Positions 52,529-61,614 are shown, numbered from the stretch's first letter. The stretch: DNA of 64,000 nt from Porphyromonas uenonis 60-3 (GCF_000174775.1 NZ_ACLR01000059.1:1-64000); one strand, 5' to 3'. Program-made: numbers and translations. The notes: generated by a model not told the origin, from the letters alone.

Positions 52529-53278
52529 ATGAGACAAAGACAGATATTGGGACTTTTGCTCTTCGTACTCCTCTTAGGAGCTGGGAGTAGCTGGGCACAG
52601 ACGGTAGACCAAAAGCAGGTCTACGAAGCTTATGTGAAGCGTGACGTCAACAGCTGGAAGCGGGTCATAGACCGTATGCACGCTGAGCCAAATAAGAGCT
52701 ACGCACGCATTGCTGAGTTGGTCGAGTATGAGTATGGCTACATCGCCGAGTGCATCCTGCGCGATAGAAATAGCGAGGCGGAGCAATACCTCAAGCGCTA
52801 CAAAGCACATGTGGACTATCTCATCGAGTGCGACTACAAGACCGCCGAGATGACCGCCTATCTATCGGCTTACTACACTTATCGCATCGGCATATCGTGG
52901 CTCCGAGCAGCTCTCGTGGGCAATAAGAGCATCAGTCTGATGAATCGCTCGATCAAGATGGACAAGCAAAACGCCATCGGCCTGATCCAGCGAGGCAATG
53001 CGCAGTACTTCGCACCAGCTTTCTTCAAGGGAGATGCGAAGAAGGGTGCTATTGACTACTTTCTTCGAGCAGAGCGTGCGATGGTTTCGCAGGGCAAGAG
53101 CAAGGGGTCGTGGCTTTACTTGAGTCTCCTAATCCAGATTGCCGAGTGCTACGTAGGTGTCGGCGAGCAGACGCAGGCAGAGGCATGGTATCGCAAGGTT
53201 ATATCCCTAGAGCCTCGGCTGACTTGGGCTCTCGACAGTAAGTACCTAGAGAGCAAGCAGAAGCACGGACAGCAATAG
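52529..53278 (+). CDS. Secreted TPR-like protein of unknown function
   Basis: A 249-residue exported protein. The signal peptide ends near SWAQT (residue about 24). The rest is helical with repeat-like phrases: EYEYGYIAECILRDRNSEAEQYLKRY, ISLMNRSIKMDKQNAIGLIQRG, and YLSLLIQIAECYVGVGEQTQAEAWYRKVISLEP, the last a clear TPR unit. No catalytic motif is visible. It lies 16 bp before uvrB and may share its transcript. Confidence 0.7.
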   Translation: MRQRQILGLLLFVLLLGAGSSWAQTVDQKQVYEAYVKRDVNSWKRVIDRMHAEPNKSYARIAELVEYEYGYIAECILRDRNSEAEQYLKRYKAHVDYLIECDYKTAEMTAYLSAYYTYRIGISWLRAALVGNKSISLMNRSIKMDKQNAIGLIQRGNAQYFAPAFFKGDAKKGAIDYFLRAERAMVSQGKSKGSWLYLSLLIQIAECYVGVGEQTQAEAWYRKVISLEPRLTWALDSKYLESKQKHGQQ

Positions 53279-53294
53279 AGCAAAGTAGGGTGCT

Positions 53295-55328
53295 ATGTCC
53301 TTCCAATTAACCTCAAAGTATAAGCCGACGGGCGACCAGCCAGAGGCTATTGCTCAGCTCTCGCAGGGGGTACGTGATGGGTTGCCTCATCAGACGCTCC
53401 TCGGTGTGACAGGCTCGGGCAAGACCTTTACCATCGCCAATGTGATCCAGCAGGTGGATCGACCGACGCTGGTCATTAGCCACAACAAGACGTTGGCAGC
53501 TCAGCTGTACAGCGAGTTCAAGGCCTTCTTTCCCAACAATGCGGTGGAATACTTCGTCTCCTACTACGACTACTACCAGCCAGAGGCTTATCTGATCAAT
53601 ACGGATACCTATATAGAGAAGGACATGGCGATCAATGCGGAGCTGGACAAACTGCGCCTACGTGCTACCGCTTCGCTGCTCTCGGGTCGTCGCGACGTGA
53701 TTGTGGTCGCCTCGGTCTCCTGCATCTACGGTATGGCCAATCCGAATGACTTTGAGAATAAGATCATCAAGCTGGAGGTGGGCATGCAGATCGAGCGGGA
53801 TGCGCTGATGCGACGCCTGGCGGAGTCTTACTATGTCAACAATAAAGCGGACTTCGTGAGTGGTTCCTTTCGGGTGAAGGGAGATACGATCGATATCTTT
53901 CCCGCCATTGAGTCCTTTGAGGGAGTGGCTTACCGCATCGAACTGTGGGACGAGGAGATCGATCGGATCACCATCATTGACCCTATCTCGGCGGAGAGCC
54001 AGGGAACGCTGGACAATCTACGCATCTACCCCGCCAACCTCTTTGTAACAACCGAGGAGCAGACGCAACGTGCTATCGTGGAGATCAAAAAGGATCTGGG
54101 CGACCGCACGGCCGAGCTGGAGCGCGAGGGTCATCTCTTTGAGGCGAAGCGACTCTATGAGCGGGTCTCCTATGACTTGGAAATGATTAAGGCGGTGGGC
54201 TACTGCTCGGGCATTGAGAACTACTCGCGCTATTTCGATGGTCGCAAGCCGGGCGAGCGTCCCTTCTGCTTGATGGACTACTTCCCCGATGACTACCTAC
54301 TGGTCATTGATGAGAGCCACGTGTCAATACCGCAGATACGAGCGATGTATGGCGGAGACAGGGCGCGCAAGACCACTTTGGTGGAGTATGGCTTTCGTCT
54401 GCCAGCGGCTTTGGACAATAGACCGCTGGAGTTTAGCGAGTTTGTCAATCTGACGAACCAAGTGATCTACGTCAGCGCCACGCCGGCCGACTACGAGCTC
54501 AACATGAGCGAGGGAGTAGTGGTCGAGCAGGTGATACGTCCTACGGGACTGCTGGACCCGCCCATCGAGATACGACCCACGGAGCATCAGGTGGACGATC
54601 TGATGGAGGAGATCGTCATACGCACGGAGCGCAACGAGCGGACGCTCGTCACGACCCTGACGAAGCGTATGGCGGAGGAGCTGAGCGACTACCTCATACG
54701 AGCGGGCATCAAGTGCGCCTACATACACAGCGATGTGGACACGCTGGAGCGTATCCAGATTATGGACAGTCTGCGTGAAGGCGCTTACGATGTTTTGGTC
54801 GGAGTCAATCTCTTACGTGAGGGGCTAGACTTTCCCGAGGTCTCGCTCGTTGCTATACTGGATGCGGACAAGGAGGGCTTCCTCCGCTCGCACCGTTCGC
54901 TCACCCAGACGGCTGGGCGTGCCGCCCGCAATGTGCACGGGCTGGTCATCTTCTATGCGGACAGCATCACCGACAGTATGCAGGCGACCATCGACGAGAC
55001 CAACCGCCGCCGTGCTAAGCAGATAGCCTACAATGAGGAGCATCACATCACCCCGACGCAGGTGGTGAGCAAGCGAACGAATGCGCTCTCGCAGGAGGGC
55101 TATGTAACAACAAAATCCTCGGCACAAGCCGAAGCTTATGTCGAGGAAGAGATAGCTGTCGCCTCGCCTGTCGCTGAGTACCTCACGCAGGACAAGCTCC
55201 CAGAGCTGATTGAGCAGGTGCGCAAGCAGATGTATGCCGCCGCCAAGGAGCTCAACTTCGTCGAAGCTGCACGTCTACGTGACGAGATGTACGCACTGCA
55301 GAGTCGCCTAGAGGATCAAAAGAAGTAA
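53295..55328 (+). CDS. uvrB: UvrABC system protein B
   Basis: The helicase-like damage-verification subunit of nucleotide excision repair. The 677-residue chain carries Walker A LGVTGSGKTFT (residue about 38), the beta-hairpin region YYDYYQPEAYL and DTYIEKDM, Walker B VIDESH, helicase motifs VTTLTKRMAEEL, GVNLLREGLDFPEV and QTAGRAARN, and a C-terminal UVR motif KELNFVEAARLRDEM. Length is normal. It converges with folB, 4 bp apart. Confidence 0.97.
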   Translation: MSFQLTSKYKPTGDQPEAIAQLSQGVRDGLPHQTLLGVTGSGKTFTIANVIQQVDRPTLVISHNKTLAAQLYSEFKAFFPNNAVEYFVSYYDYYQPEAYLINTDTYIEKDMAINAELDKLRLRATASLLSGRRDVIVVASVSCIYGMANPNDFENKIIKLEVGMQIERDALMRRLAESYYVNNKADFVSGSFRVKGDTIDIFPAIESFEGVAYRIELWDEEIDRITIIDPISAESQGTLDNLRIYPANLFVTTEEQTQRAIVEIKKDLGDRTAELEREGHLFEAKRLYERVSYDLEMIKAVGYCSGIENYSRYFDGRKPGERPFCLMDYFPDDYLLVIDESHVSIPQIRAMYGGDRARKTTLVEYGFRLPAALDNRPLEFSEFVNLTNQVIYVSATPADYELNMSEGVVVEQVIRPTGLLDPPIEIRPTEHQVDDLMEEIVIRTERNERTLVTTLTKRMAEELSDYLIRAGIKCAYIHSDVDTLERIQIMDSLREGAYDVLVGVNLLREGLDFPEVSLVAILDADKEGFLRSHRSLTQTAGRAARNVHGLVIFYADSITDSMQATIDETNRRRAKQIAYNEEHHITPTQVVSKRTNALSQEGYVTTKSSAQAEAYVEEEIAVASPVAEYLTQDKLPELIEQVRKQMYAAAKELNFVEAARLRDEMYALQSRLEDQKK

Positions 55329-55332
55329 CCCG

Positions 55333-55707
55333 TTACTTGTTGTCTTCACGGCTAGCTGCGAGCGTGACGCTGGCAGCTTCGATGATACCTGCGATGGGTG
55401 GGATCGCTTTCTGGATGGTTATCTCGCAACTATCCACCAGTTTGTAGTTAGTTAGGATCTCCTTTAGTATCTGTCCAGCGACATACTCAAGGAGGTTGTC
55501 TCGCGAGTGGCCTATCTTGTCTGCGACCACATTGTAGAGGTCCGCGTAGCTCACTGCATCGGCCACATCGTCGCTCTGAACCGCCTGAGAGGCATCGTAA
55601 GTAGCCGTGAGATTGACAATATATCTATTGCCCAGCACCTGCTCCTCGGGGAGCGCTCCTATGTAGGAGTAGAAGTGTGCATTGACTATCCGAATGGTTG
55701 CTTTCAT
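55333..55707 (-). CDS. folB: Dihydroneopterin aldolase
   Basis: A folate-pathway aldolase releasing 6-hydroxymethyl-dihydropterin. The 124-residue product has the FolB start IRIVNAHFYSYIGALPEEQ, then YIVNLTATYD, DDVADAVSYADLYNVV, and LEYVAGQILKEI with the acidic residue. A C-terminal CEITIQKAIPPI-like strand completes it. The ATG at 55707 was chosen; longer frames upstream overlap sdaA. It is 25 bp after sdaA and probably co-transcribed. Its product feeds FolK. Confidence 0.9.
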   Translation of the reverse strand: MKATIRIVNAHFYSYIGALPEEQVLGNRYIVNLTATYDASQAVQSDDVADAVSYADLYNVVADKIGHSRDNLLEYVAGQILKEILTNYKLVDSCEITIQKAIPPIAGIIEAASVTLAASREDNK

Positions 55708-55732
55708 AAGCGCATGAGATGGGTAATAAGAC

Positions 55733-56971
55733 TTAGTCCTCGATGAGGATCTTGCCACCGTACTTCTCGTGGAGGAGTGCAAGTCCACCTTCAGCCGTCT
55801 CCTTGTAGAGGCTCGGCAGGTCCTTGCCCGTCTGGTGCATCGCTGCGACCACCTGATCAAAGCTCACACGGTGACGACCATCGGTAAAGTTAGCATAAGT
55901 ATTCGCATCCAGCGCACGACTAGCCGCAAAGGCATTGCGCTCGATACAGGGGATCTGCACCAGTCCGCAGACAGGATCACAAGTAAGCCCCAGGTGATGC
56001 TCCAAGCCCATCTCGGCCGCATACTCGATCTGATGGAGCGTCCCGCCGAAGAGCTGACTAGCCGCAGCTGCAGCCATAGCGCAGGCGACACCCACCTCGC
56101 CCTGACAACCTACCTCAGCACCACTGATTGAGGCGTTCGTACGCACCACATTGGCAAAAAGTCCTGCCGTCGCCAAGGCACGCAGGATACGTTCATCACG
56201 GAAGCTGCGTGTCTCCTGTAGGTAAAGGAGTACTGCTGGCATCACACCACACGAACCACACGTAGGAGCCGTGACGACCCGTCCACCAGCAGCGTTTTGC
56301 TCACTCACCGCCAAGGCATAGGAGTAGACCATACCACGCGTCTTGACACTATCCTTGTAACTCAGAGACTTGACCAACGTATCGGCTGCTTTACGACGCA
56401 AGCGCAGACCACCTGGCAGGACACCCTCAGCAGCCAAGCCCTCATGGACACTCTGCTTCATCACCTCCCAGACCTCTGCGAGGTAGTCCCATATGTCGGG
56501 TCCCTCGCAACTCTCTACATACTCCCAGTACGAGAGCCCCCGCTGGTCCAGGTACTCTATAATATCAGCCATCGTGGAGAGTTCGTAGACAGGCGTGGTG
56601 ACCTGCTCGTTGAAGCTCTCGTTGGCGAGCGTACCGCCACCGATGCTGTAAACCTTAAATTCCTTAAGCTCCTTGCCCTCCTTGTCAAAAGCGACAAACC
56701 TCATCCCATTGGGGTGAAAGGTGAGCTCCACACGAGGCTCCCAGAGTATTGTCGTCGGGTGAACAGGGTTGAGCACAGATAGTATCGCTTGGTCGGTCAT
56801 GTGCCCCTTGCCAGTAGCAGCGAGGCTCCCGTAGAGGGTCACCTCGATACGATCCACAGGCAACTCCTTAATCTGTGTCAGAAACATCTTCGAAGCTCTC
56901 ATAGGAGCTATCGTATGACTACTGCTCGGTCCGTGACCGATCTTATATATTTGCTTGATAGAGTCCATCAT
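55733..56971 (-). CDS. sdaA: L-serine ammonia-lyase, iron-sulfur type
   Basis: Deaminates L-serine to pyruvate with a [4Fe-4S] cluster. The 412-residue single-chain form contains the N-terminal [42 protein letters not shown] with a cluster cysteine, [14 protein letters not shown], and [22 protein letters not shown]. In some bacteria this is two subunits; here it is one gene. A -7 box at 57002-57009 and a heptamer array lie upstream. Confidence 0.95.
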   Translation of the reverse strand: MMDSIKQIYKIGHGPSSSHTIAPMRASKMFLTQIKELPVDRIEVTLYGSLAATGKGHMTDQAILSVLNPVHPTTILWEPRVELTFHPNGMRFVAFDKEGKELKEFKVYSIGGGTLANESFNEQVTTPVYELSTMADIIEYLDQRGLSYWEYVESCEGPDIWDYLAEVWEVMKQSVHEGLAAEGVLPGGLRLRRKAADTLVKSLSYKDSVKTRGMVYSYALAVSEQNAAGGRVVTAPTCGSCGVMPAVLLYLQETRSFRDERILRALATAGLFANVVRTNASISGAEVGCQGEVGVACAMAAAAASQLFGGTLHQIEYAAEMGLEHHLGLTCDPVCGLVQIPCIERNAFAASRALDANTYANFTDGRHRVSFDQVVAAMHQTGKDLPSLYKETAEGGLALLHEKYGGKILIED

Positions 56972-57001
56972 AGTTGTTAGGTGTGTAATCTATTTAGCGG
57001 T

Positions 57002-57009
57002 CAAAGGTA
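57002..57009 (-). promoter_or_regulatory. Promoter -7 element TACCTTTG for sdaA (minus strand)
   Basis: CAAAGGTA on the plus strand, 31 bp upstream of the sdaA ATG. The -33 region lies inside the heptamer array and lacks a TTG at the expected distance, as at 48682. Confidence 0.6.
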
Positions 57010-57013
57010 CAAA

Positions 57014-57175
57014 AAAGAGGTTAGAAGCTAGAGATTAGAGGTTAGAAGCTAGAGGTTAGAGATTAGAAGCTAGAGGGGACTCCGATAGCTCCGATCACTC
57101 TGATGGCTCCGATCTCTTCTCCCTCTAATCTCTAACCTCTAATTTCTAACCTCTAATCTCTAATCTCTAATCTTC
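57014..57175. repeat. Heptamer arms around 9-bp repeats (copy 3)
   Basis: Left arm of units GGTTAGA, AGATTAG and AGCTAGA (57016-57077). Four 9-bp units at 57081, 57090, 57099 and 57108 read TCCGATAGC, TCCGATCAC, TCTGATGGC and TCCGATCTC. Right arm 57121-57175 of TCTAATC and TCTAACC. It lies just upstream of the sdaA -7 box. Confidence 0.8.
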
Positions 57176-57180
57176 CACCT

Positions 57181-57360
57181 CCGAGGAAATCAAAAATTTC
57201 TTCGGAGGTTTTTTTGATTCTTCACGGAGGAACAAAAAAATTCTTCGGAACTTTGATTTGCTTCTTCCGAAGTTTCATTTCATTCTTCCGAACTTTTATA
57301 TCCCGGTTCCGTGGAGAATTTTCGTTTGCTCCGTGGTGGATTCCGATTTCCTCGGTAGAG
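57181..57360. repeat. 21-bp-period element (copy 4)
   Basis: Nearly identical in sequence to the copy at 48323-48502: TTCTTCGGAACTTTGATTTG, TTCTTCCGAAGTTTCATTTC, TTCTTCCGAACTTTTATATC, then CCGTGGAGAATTTTCG and ATTTCCTCGGTAGAG. It directly adjoins the heptamer array. Confidence 0.8.
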
Positions 57361-57416
57361 ATCCAAATCTTTGCGAATTTTCGACAGCTTAGAGCACAGG
57401 ATCCATATCGTGCCTG

Positions 57417-57484
57417 CCTTGGAACTGAGGAGTTCCTGCCTTGGAACCTAAGAGTTCCCGCCTTGAAACTGAGAAGTTCCAAGG
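57417..57484. repeat. 22-bp-period palindromic array, GGAACT..AGTTCC type
   Basis: Three units start at 57417, 57439 and 57461 with core GGAACTGAGGAGTTCC and linker TGCCTT. The last ends in AAGG and forms CCTTGAAACT / AGTTCCAAGG before TGGATTTTTTT. The remaining bases 57361-57416 show nothing recognisable. Confidence 0.8.
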
Positions 57485-57518
57485 TGGATTTTTTTCGCAA
57501 CCCCTATGTATAACAAAA

Positions 57519-57549
57519 TCAGCACGCTACGAAGCTTCGTGCGTGCTGA
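57519..57549 (-). terminator. Terminator after rfbA (minus strand)
   Basis: TCAGCACGC / GCGTGCTGA stem with inner ACGAAGCTTCGT. On the minus strand it is followed by TTTTGTTATAC, 30 bp after the rfbA stop. Confidence 0.8.
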
Positions 57550-57579
57550 CAGTTTGCATTCTTATGACAGTCTATTCGG

Positions 57580-58452
57580 CTACGCCTTAATGCTGGCGAG
57601 GTACTGGCCGTAGGTGCTACCTCGTTGTTGATCGGCAGCGACTTGTAGCTGTGCGAGCGTGATCCAACCCTGATGAAAGGCTATCTCCTCCAGACAGGCT
57701 ATCACCAGTCCCTGACGCTTCTGTATGACACTGACATAGTTGGTCGCCTCCATGAGCGCCTCATGAGTACCCGTATCGAGCCATGCGAAGCCACGTCCGA
57801 GGGATATGACGGAGAGCTGCTGTTGCTGCAGGTAGTAGTCATTGACCGCTGTAATCTCTAGCTCCCCACGCTCCGAGGGAGTGATGCTTTGCGCCACTTG
57901 GACCACATCATTAGGATAGAAGTAGAGCCCCACGACGGCTAGATTGCTCTTGGGGTGCTGAGGCTTCTCCTCTATGTCTGTAGGCTTGCCAGTATCATCT
58001 AGGCAAACGACTCCATAGCGCGTCGGATCAGAGACGGGATAGCCGAAGATGGTGGCGAGGCGATGCTGGGTGACGTTGTCACGAGCTGCGGCTAGTTGTG
58101 CTGCAAAGCTAGCTCCGTGAAAGAGGTTGTCACCCAAGACCATACAGACATCGTCCGTGCCGATGAACTCTCGTCCTATAATGAAGGCTTGCGCCAAGCC
58201 CTCGGGACGAGGCTGCTCAGCATACGTTAGCTCAATACCGTAAGCGGAGCCATCGCCTAGGAGGCGCTCAAAGCTCGGCAGGTCTTGTGGCGTGCTGATG
58301 ATCAGTATCTCACGAATGCCCGCTAGCATGAGCGTAGAGAGCGGATAGTAGATCATCGGCTTGTCGTAGACAGGGAGTAGCTGCTTGCTGACCGACTTGG
58401 TCAGTGGGTAGAGTCTGCTACCCGTACCGCCTGCTAGTATGATACCCTTCAT
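57580..58452 (-). CDS. rfbA: Glucose-1-phosphate thymidylyltransferase
   Basis: Makes dTDP-glucose, the first step of dTDP-rhamnose synthesis. The 290-residue protein begins [18 protein letters not shown] with the nucleotidyltransferase signature, then [46 protein letters not shown], and [16 protein letters not shown]. It lies 11 bp after the DUF5106 gene, away from rfbC-rfbB at 29.7-31.4 kb. rfbD is not seen. Confidence 0.95.
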   Translation of the reverse strand: MKGIILAGGTGSRLYPLTKSVSKQLLPVYDKPMIYYPLSTLMLAGIREILIISTPQDLPSFERLLGDGSAYGIELTYAEQPRPEGLAQAFIIGREFIGTDDVCMVLGDNLFHGASFAAQLAAARDNVTQHRLATIFGYPVSDPTRYGVVCLDDTGKPTDIEEKPQHPKSNLAVVGLYFYPNDVVQVAQSITPSERGELEITAVNDYYLQQQQLSVISLGRGFAWLDTGTHEALMEATNYVSVIQKRQGLVIACLEEIAFHQGWITLAQLQVAADQQRGSTYGQYLASIKA

Positions 58453-58463
58453 AGAGTCATAGA

Positions 58464-59462
58464 TTAAAGTGTAGAAACGTAGTGCCTGACCTCAGCAAGC
58501 GAAGCCTCCCGCTGTAGTACGACCCCATCTGACGAGATGACATATATGACTGGCGTGACAGCTAGGTCATAGAGCGACTTCTCGAGGAGACGCAGATCAG
58601 CATTGAAGGCGGGCGTACCAAAGGGTGGTAGCGCCGAGAGCCCTTGCTCCCACTCGCTACGCTCGTAGACGAGCGAGACGTAGAGTATATCTACCTTGCC
58701 AGCTTGATAAGCACGCTGTAGTATCTGGTCGTGAGCCACTTCCTCTAGTAGATGCGTACAGCGATCACAGCCAGGGGTGTAGAAGATGACCACCTTGGGC
58801 TTGCTACGTAGTGCGTAGAGCGTTGTGTCGGCAAAAGTGTACCCCTCAGCTGCTGACTGTGCCAGGGTGATGACAAAGTCCGAAGCGGGCGTGCCGACTC
58901 GGTTTTGCGACACGATCGAGAGCATATCCTTGTAGACCACTTGATCCACATACTCTACCTGTGGTGCCGTGGTGGCCCACTGCAGTGCTTGGATATAGAG
59001 GTTGTGATTCTTCAGCGGTGATCCGCTCTCATAGAGGTACTTGGTGTAGAGCCTTAGCGCCTCGCTCAGCGCTTTGCCACGCATCAGTTTCAGCGGGCGG
59101 AGTAGATCCTCCTGGGTGACACTTCCTGCGGGCATGTTGCTATATACATATAGGTAGTCCACAAGTCCCTGCTCCATAGCTGCGGAGTCAACGACCTGCT
59201 CCATAGCAGCCTCTGGCCAGCGGTCGAAGAAGTGCGTCAGGGCATACTGCGCCCGCTGTAGTGGCTCCCGCACATTCTCGGGGATCTCTACCATCGGATA
59301 AGGCTGCGCTGTCACTGTGCGGGTGTGCGTCGTGTCCACGACTTCGAAGGAAGTCTCCAGTGGTACAGGGGTCTGAGCATGTCGCTTGCCTGTAGCACTG
59401 CAGGAGAAGAGAGCTAGGGTGAGCAATAGGGTCGTAGAGACCAATTGTAGGAAGTGAGGCAT
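58464..59462 (-). CDS. DUF5106 / thioredoxin-like lipoprotein
   Basis: A 332-residue predicted lipoprotein with lipobox ALFSCSAT. A helical middle region (about residues 70-190, e.g. [21 protein letters not shown]) fits DUF5106. The C-terminal ~140 residues are thioredoxin-like: [21 protein letters not shown] with the CDRC pair, and [17 protein letters not shown] with the cis-Pro region. It is likely a periplasmic thiol-disulfide protein, probably co-transcribed with rfbA. Confidence 0.8.
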   Translation of the reverse strand: MPHFLQLVSTTLLLTLALFSCSATGKRHAQTPVPLETSFEVVDTTHTRTVTAQPYPMVEIPENVREPLQRAQYALTHFFDRWPEAAMEQVVDSAAMEQGLVDYLYVYSNMPAGSVTQEDLLRPLKLMRGKALSEALRLYTKYLYESGSPLKNHNLYIQALQWATTAPQVEYVDQVVYKDMLSIVSQNRVGTPASDFVITLAQSAAEGYTFADTTLYALRSKPKVVIFYTPGCDRCTHLLEEVAHDQILQRAYQAGKVDILYVSLVYERSEWEQGLSALPPFGTPAFNADLRLLEKSLYDLAVTPVIYVISSDGVVLQREASLAEVRHYVSTL

Positions 59463-59497
59463 ATAGCTCTTGCTAGGAATGGGGTGGTAAGGGAGTA

Positions 59498-59551
59498 AAA
59501 AAAGAAACGCATCACGCCCTGAGAGAAAGAGGTCAAGTGCGTGATGCGTTT
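59498..59551 (-). terminator. Terminator after OmpA lipoprotein gene (minus strand)
   Basis: A perfect 13-bp stem AAACGCATCACGC / GCGTGATGCGTTT. Reading leftward on the minus strand it is followed by CTTTTTTTACTC, a classical intrinsic terminator, 12 bp after the gene's stop. Confidence 0.9.
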
Positions 59552-59563
59552 GGGGAGGAGAGG

Positions 59564-60241
59564 CTACTTCAGCGTACCTGCCTTAGCCTCTTCGATCATC
59601 TTCTGGCTAGGTAGGATGAAGACCTCTACACGACGGTTCTTGCGCTTACCCTCAGCGGTTGCGTTCGTGTCGACAGGCTCATGGCTACCACGTCCCTCGT
59701 ACTTCATACGTGTAGAGGAGACACCCTGACCCTCAAGGAAGTCGCGTACGCTCTTAGCGCGATCACGTGAGAGCGGATCATTGATGCGATCATTGCCCGA
59801 GCTATCGGTGTGACCGATGATCTCTAGGACGGTATCATGGTTCTTATTTAGGTTGTCTGCAAACTTACGCAGATCATTGCGTGAAGAAGAGCTTAGCGTA
59901 CTCGAGCTGGTGTTGAAGAGTAGACCGCTGTCGAAGACCACCTTGATAGCCTGTCCGTCATTGACGGACTCCACCTGGGTACCCTCGGGTAGTTGTTGCT
60001 CGAGCTCCTTCTTCTGCTTGTCCATACGGTTGCCGATGAGAGCACCAGCAGCACCGCCTACGACGGCGCCGATAGCAGCTCCAGCTCCTGTATTGCCTGC
60101 AACCTTGCCGATACCAGCACCAAGGCCAGCACCGACAGCTGTTCCAGCACCAGCACCGAGGAGTGTGCCGTTTAGCTCCCCACAACTAGATAGGGAGAGA
60201 GCCACGGCTACGATGCCCGCTGTGATAGATAGTTTGTTCAT
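59564..60241 (-). CDS. OmpA-family lipoprotein with glycine-zipper
   Basis: A 225-residue protein with lipobox SLSSCGEL (residue about 20). A Gly-rich zipper follows (LLGAGAGTAVGAGLGAGIGK and AAIGAVVGGAAGALIGNRMDK, residues about 26-75). The C-terminal OmpA peptidoglycan-binding domain has LLFNTSSSTLSSSSRNDLRKFA, IIGHTDSSGND and the conserved NRRVEVFI. It anchors the outer membrane to peptidoglycan. It stands as a separate unit with its own terminator. Confidence 0.93.
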   Translation of the reverse strand: MNKLSITAGIVAVALSLSSCGELNGTLLGAGAGTAVGAGLGAGIGKVAGNTGAGAAIGAVVGGAAGALIGNRMDKQKKELEQQLPEGTQVESVNDGQAIKVVFDSGLLFNTSSSTLSSSSRNDLRKFADNLNKNHDTVLEIIGHTDSSGNDRINDPLSRDRAKSVRDFLEGQGVSSTRMKYEGRGSHEPVDTNATAEGKRKNRRVEVFILPSQKMIEEAKAGTLK

Positions 60242-60303
60242 GATTACTGTGATATTTGAGTTAGTAAATATATCGTTAGTATGTATGTGTCTCAGCTTTG
60301 ACC

Positions 60304-61287
60304 TTATGCCTTACTGCTGAAGTAACGCATAAACTGTGAGCGCATGTAGAGCTCTTGGTCAGACTGCTTAGAGGCGTTGAGATTACCTCTAAATTCATCA
60401 ATAGACCTATATCCATGCTGAGTCATCCACTGTGTGAGCTCCTCAAGCATCTTCGTCAGATAGGATGCTCCGTGCTGATAAAGTGCGGAGACAACCTGTA
60501 CGGAGCTAGCCCCAACGAGGAGACTCTTGACCACGCCAGCATAGTCCATGACGCCACCCGAGGCTGAGACCGCGAGCTGAGGGAGCTTGCCAGTGAGGAG
60601 CCCCGTATACTTCAGCGTGTTGTACAGTTCGTGGCCCGTCGAGATGACAGGTCCCTGGACGATCTCTAGGGTCTCTATATTGATATCGGTCTGCCAGCTC
60701 TTGTTAAAGCAGGTCAAGCCTTTGACACCGCTCTTGACCAGCTCCTGTGCTAGGTAAAGGATATTGGTAAAGCGGTCTGAAATCTTGAAGACGACGGGTA
60801 TCTGGACGGTACGGGTGATCGAGATAGCTAGATCTACGAGCTCCTGCTCTAGGTCACTGCCACGCTGTGCGGGGTCCGTCTCGATACGCATCACGTTGAG
60901 CTCGAGTGCATCTGCGCCAGCCTCCTGTATGCTCTGGGCAAAAGCCTCCCACTCGCCACCGCGGTAGCAGTTGACACTGGCGATGACAGGGATGTCGATA
61001 GCCTGCTTAGCCTCACGGATTAGGTCTAGGTACTTCTCTACCTCATGCTGACGCGTGTAGTGTAGCATATAGTCCAGCCCCTCTGGATAAGAGGTGGCCA
61101 TCTCAGCCTCAGCTTGTAGAGCCGTCGCTTCTATCTGCTCCTCAAAGAGCGACTTAAGTATGACTGCGCCTGCACCAGCCTGTGCTAACGCTTTAATCTG
61201 CTGGAGTGAGGCTGTGAGGCCCGAGCTACCAGCTATGATCGGATTGCGGAGGGCGATACCTCCGTAGTGTGATGTCAAGTCCACCAT
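60304..61287 (-). CDS. Dihydroorotate-dehydrogenase-like flavoprotein
   Basis: A 327-residue TIM-barrel FMN-type protein. LTSHYGGIALRNPIIAGSSGLT, PVIASVNCYRGGEWEAFAQ, ADALELNVM, VVFKISDRFTN, GVKGLTCFNKSW and AVSASGGVMDYAGVVKSLLVGASSVQVVSAL match the DHOD-like family. Key residues in the canonical dihydroorotate-binding loop differ (no NxSCPN-type motif is evident), so the substrate is probably not dihydroorotate. It is divergent from the tRNA-Phe promoter. Confidence 0.88.
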   Translation of the reverse strand: MVDLTSHYGGIALRNPIIAGSSGLTASLQQIKALAQAGAGAVILKSLFEEQIEATALQAEAEMATSYPEGLDYMLHYTRQHEVEKYLDLIREAKQAIDIPVIASVNCYRGGEWEAFAQSIQEAGADALELNVMRIETDPAQRGSDLEQELVDLAISITRTVQIPVVFKISDRFTNILYLAQELVKSGVKGLTCFNKSWQTDINIETLEIVQGPVISTGHELYNTLKYTGLLTGKLPQLAVSASGGVMDYAGVVKSLLVGASSVQVVSALYQHGASYLTKMLEELTQWMTQHGYRSIDEFRGNLNASKQSDQELYMRSQFMRYFSSKA

Positions 61288-61312
61288 GCTATTTGTGCTA
61301 TGTTACTACTCG

Positions 61313-61320
61313 CAAAGATA
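61313..61320 (-). promoter_or_regulatory. Promoter -7 element TATCTTTG for DHOD-like gene (minus strand)
   Basis: CAAAGATA on the plus strand, 26 bp upstream of the gene's ATG. No clear TTG at 19-21 bp. It lies back-to-back with the tRNA promoter. Confidence 0.55.
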
Positions 61321-61346
61321 CAAAATAAGCTTGATTGCGCCATCGT

Positions 61347-61377
61347 TTGGTCAATTCAAAAAGTTGTCGTACCTTTG
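61347..61377 (+). promoter_or_regulatory. Promoter TTG-N20-TACCTTTG for tRNA-Phe
   Basis: TTG at 61347-61349 and TACCTTTG at 61370-61377, 20 bp apart, 24 bp before the tRNA. Confidence 0.8.
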
Positions 61378-61400
61378 CATCACCAAAACGCAGAAAAGAC

Positions 61401-61473
61401 GGTGCCATAGCTCAGTTGGTAGAGCAAAGGACTGAAAATCCTTGTGTCCCCGGTTCGATTCCTGGTGGCACCA
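61401..61473 (+). tRNA. tRNA-Phe (anticodon GAA)
   Basis: A 73-nt cloverleaf. Acceptor GGTGCCA pairs with TGGCACC, discriminator A. The anticodon stem AAGGA / TCCTT holds loop CTGAAAA, giving GAA (Phe). The T arm CCCGG / CCTGG encloses TTCGATT (read with one G-U). CCA is not encoded beyond the A at 61473, as CTC follows. A strong terminator follows. Confidence 0.95.
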
Positions 61474-61489
61474 CTCTGATACGATTTTG

Positions 61490-61525
61490 AGACCTCGCAT
61501 AAACCTATTGCGAGGTCTTTTTTTT
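61490..61525 (+). terminator. Terminator after tRNA-Phe
   Basis: AGACCTCGCA / TGCGAGGTCT stem with a 9-nt loop, followed by a run of eight T residues. It is the strongest intrinsic terminator seen in the window. Confidence 0.9.
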
Positions 61526-61614
61526 GTGTGCTTTTCGGTCAACAGATCTACCTCCTGACGTGACCTCGCTAGTGAGATCGCACCTTCTGTCGTTGCCTTA
61601 ACTGAAGCTTTATA

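Noticed and set aside
52019-52537. Open frames through the 175-bp MITE copies that give a recurring small protein
   Set aside because: The same peptide appears wherever the repeat lies, in frames set by the repeat, and crosses its inverted ends. There is no start or promoter context. These are repeat-borne and commonly mis-annotated as hypothetical proteins.
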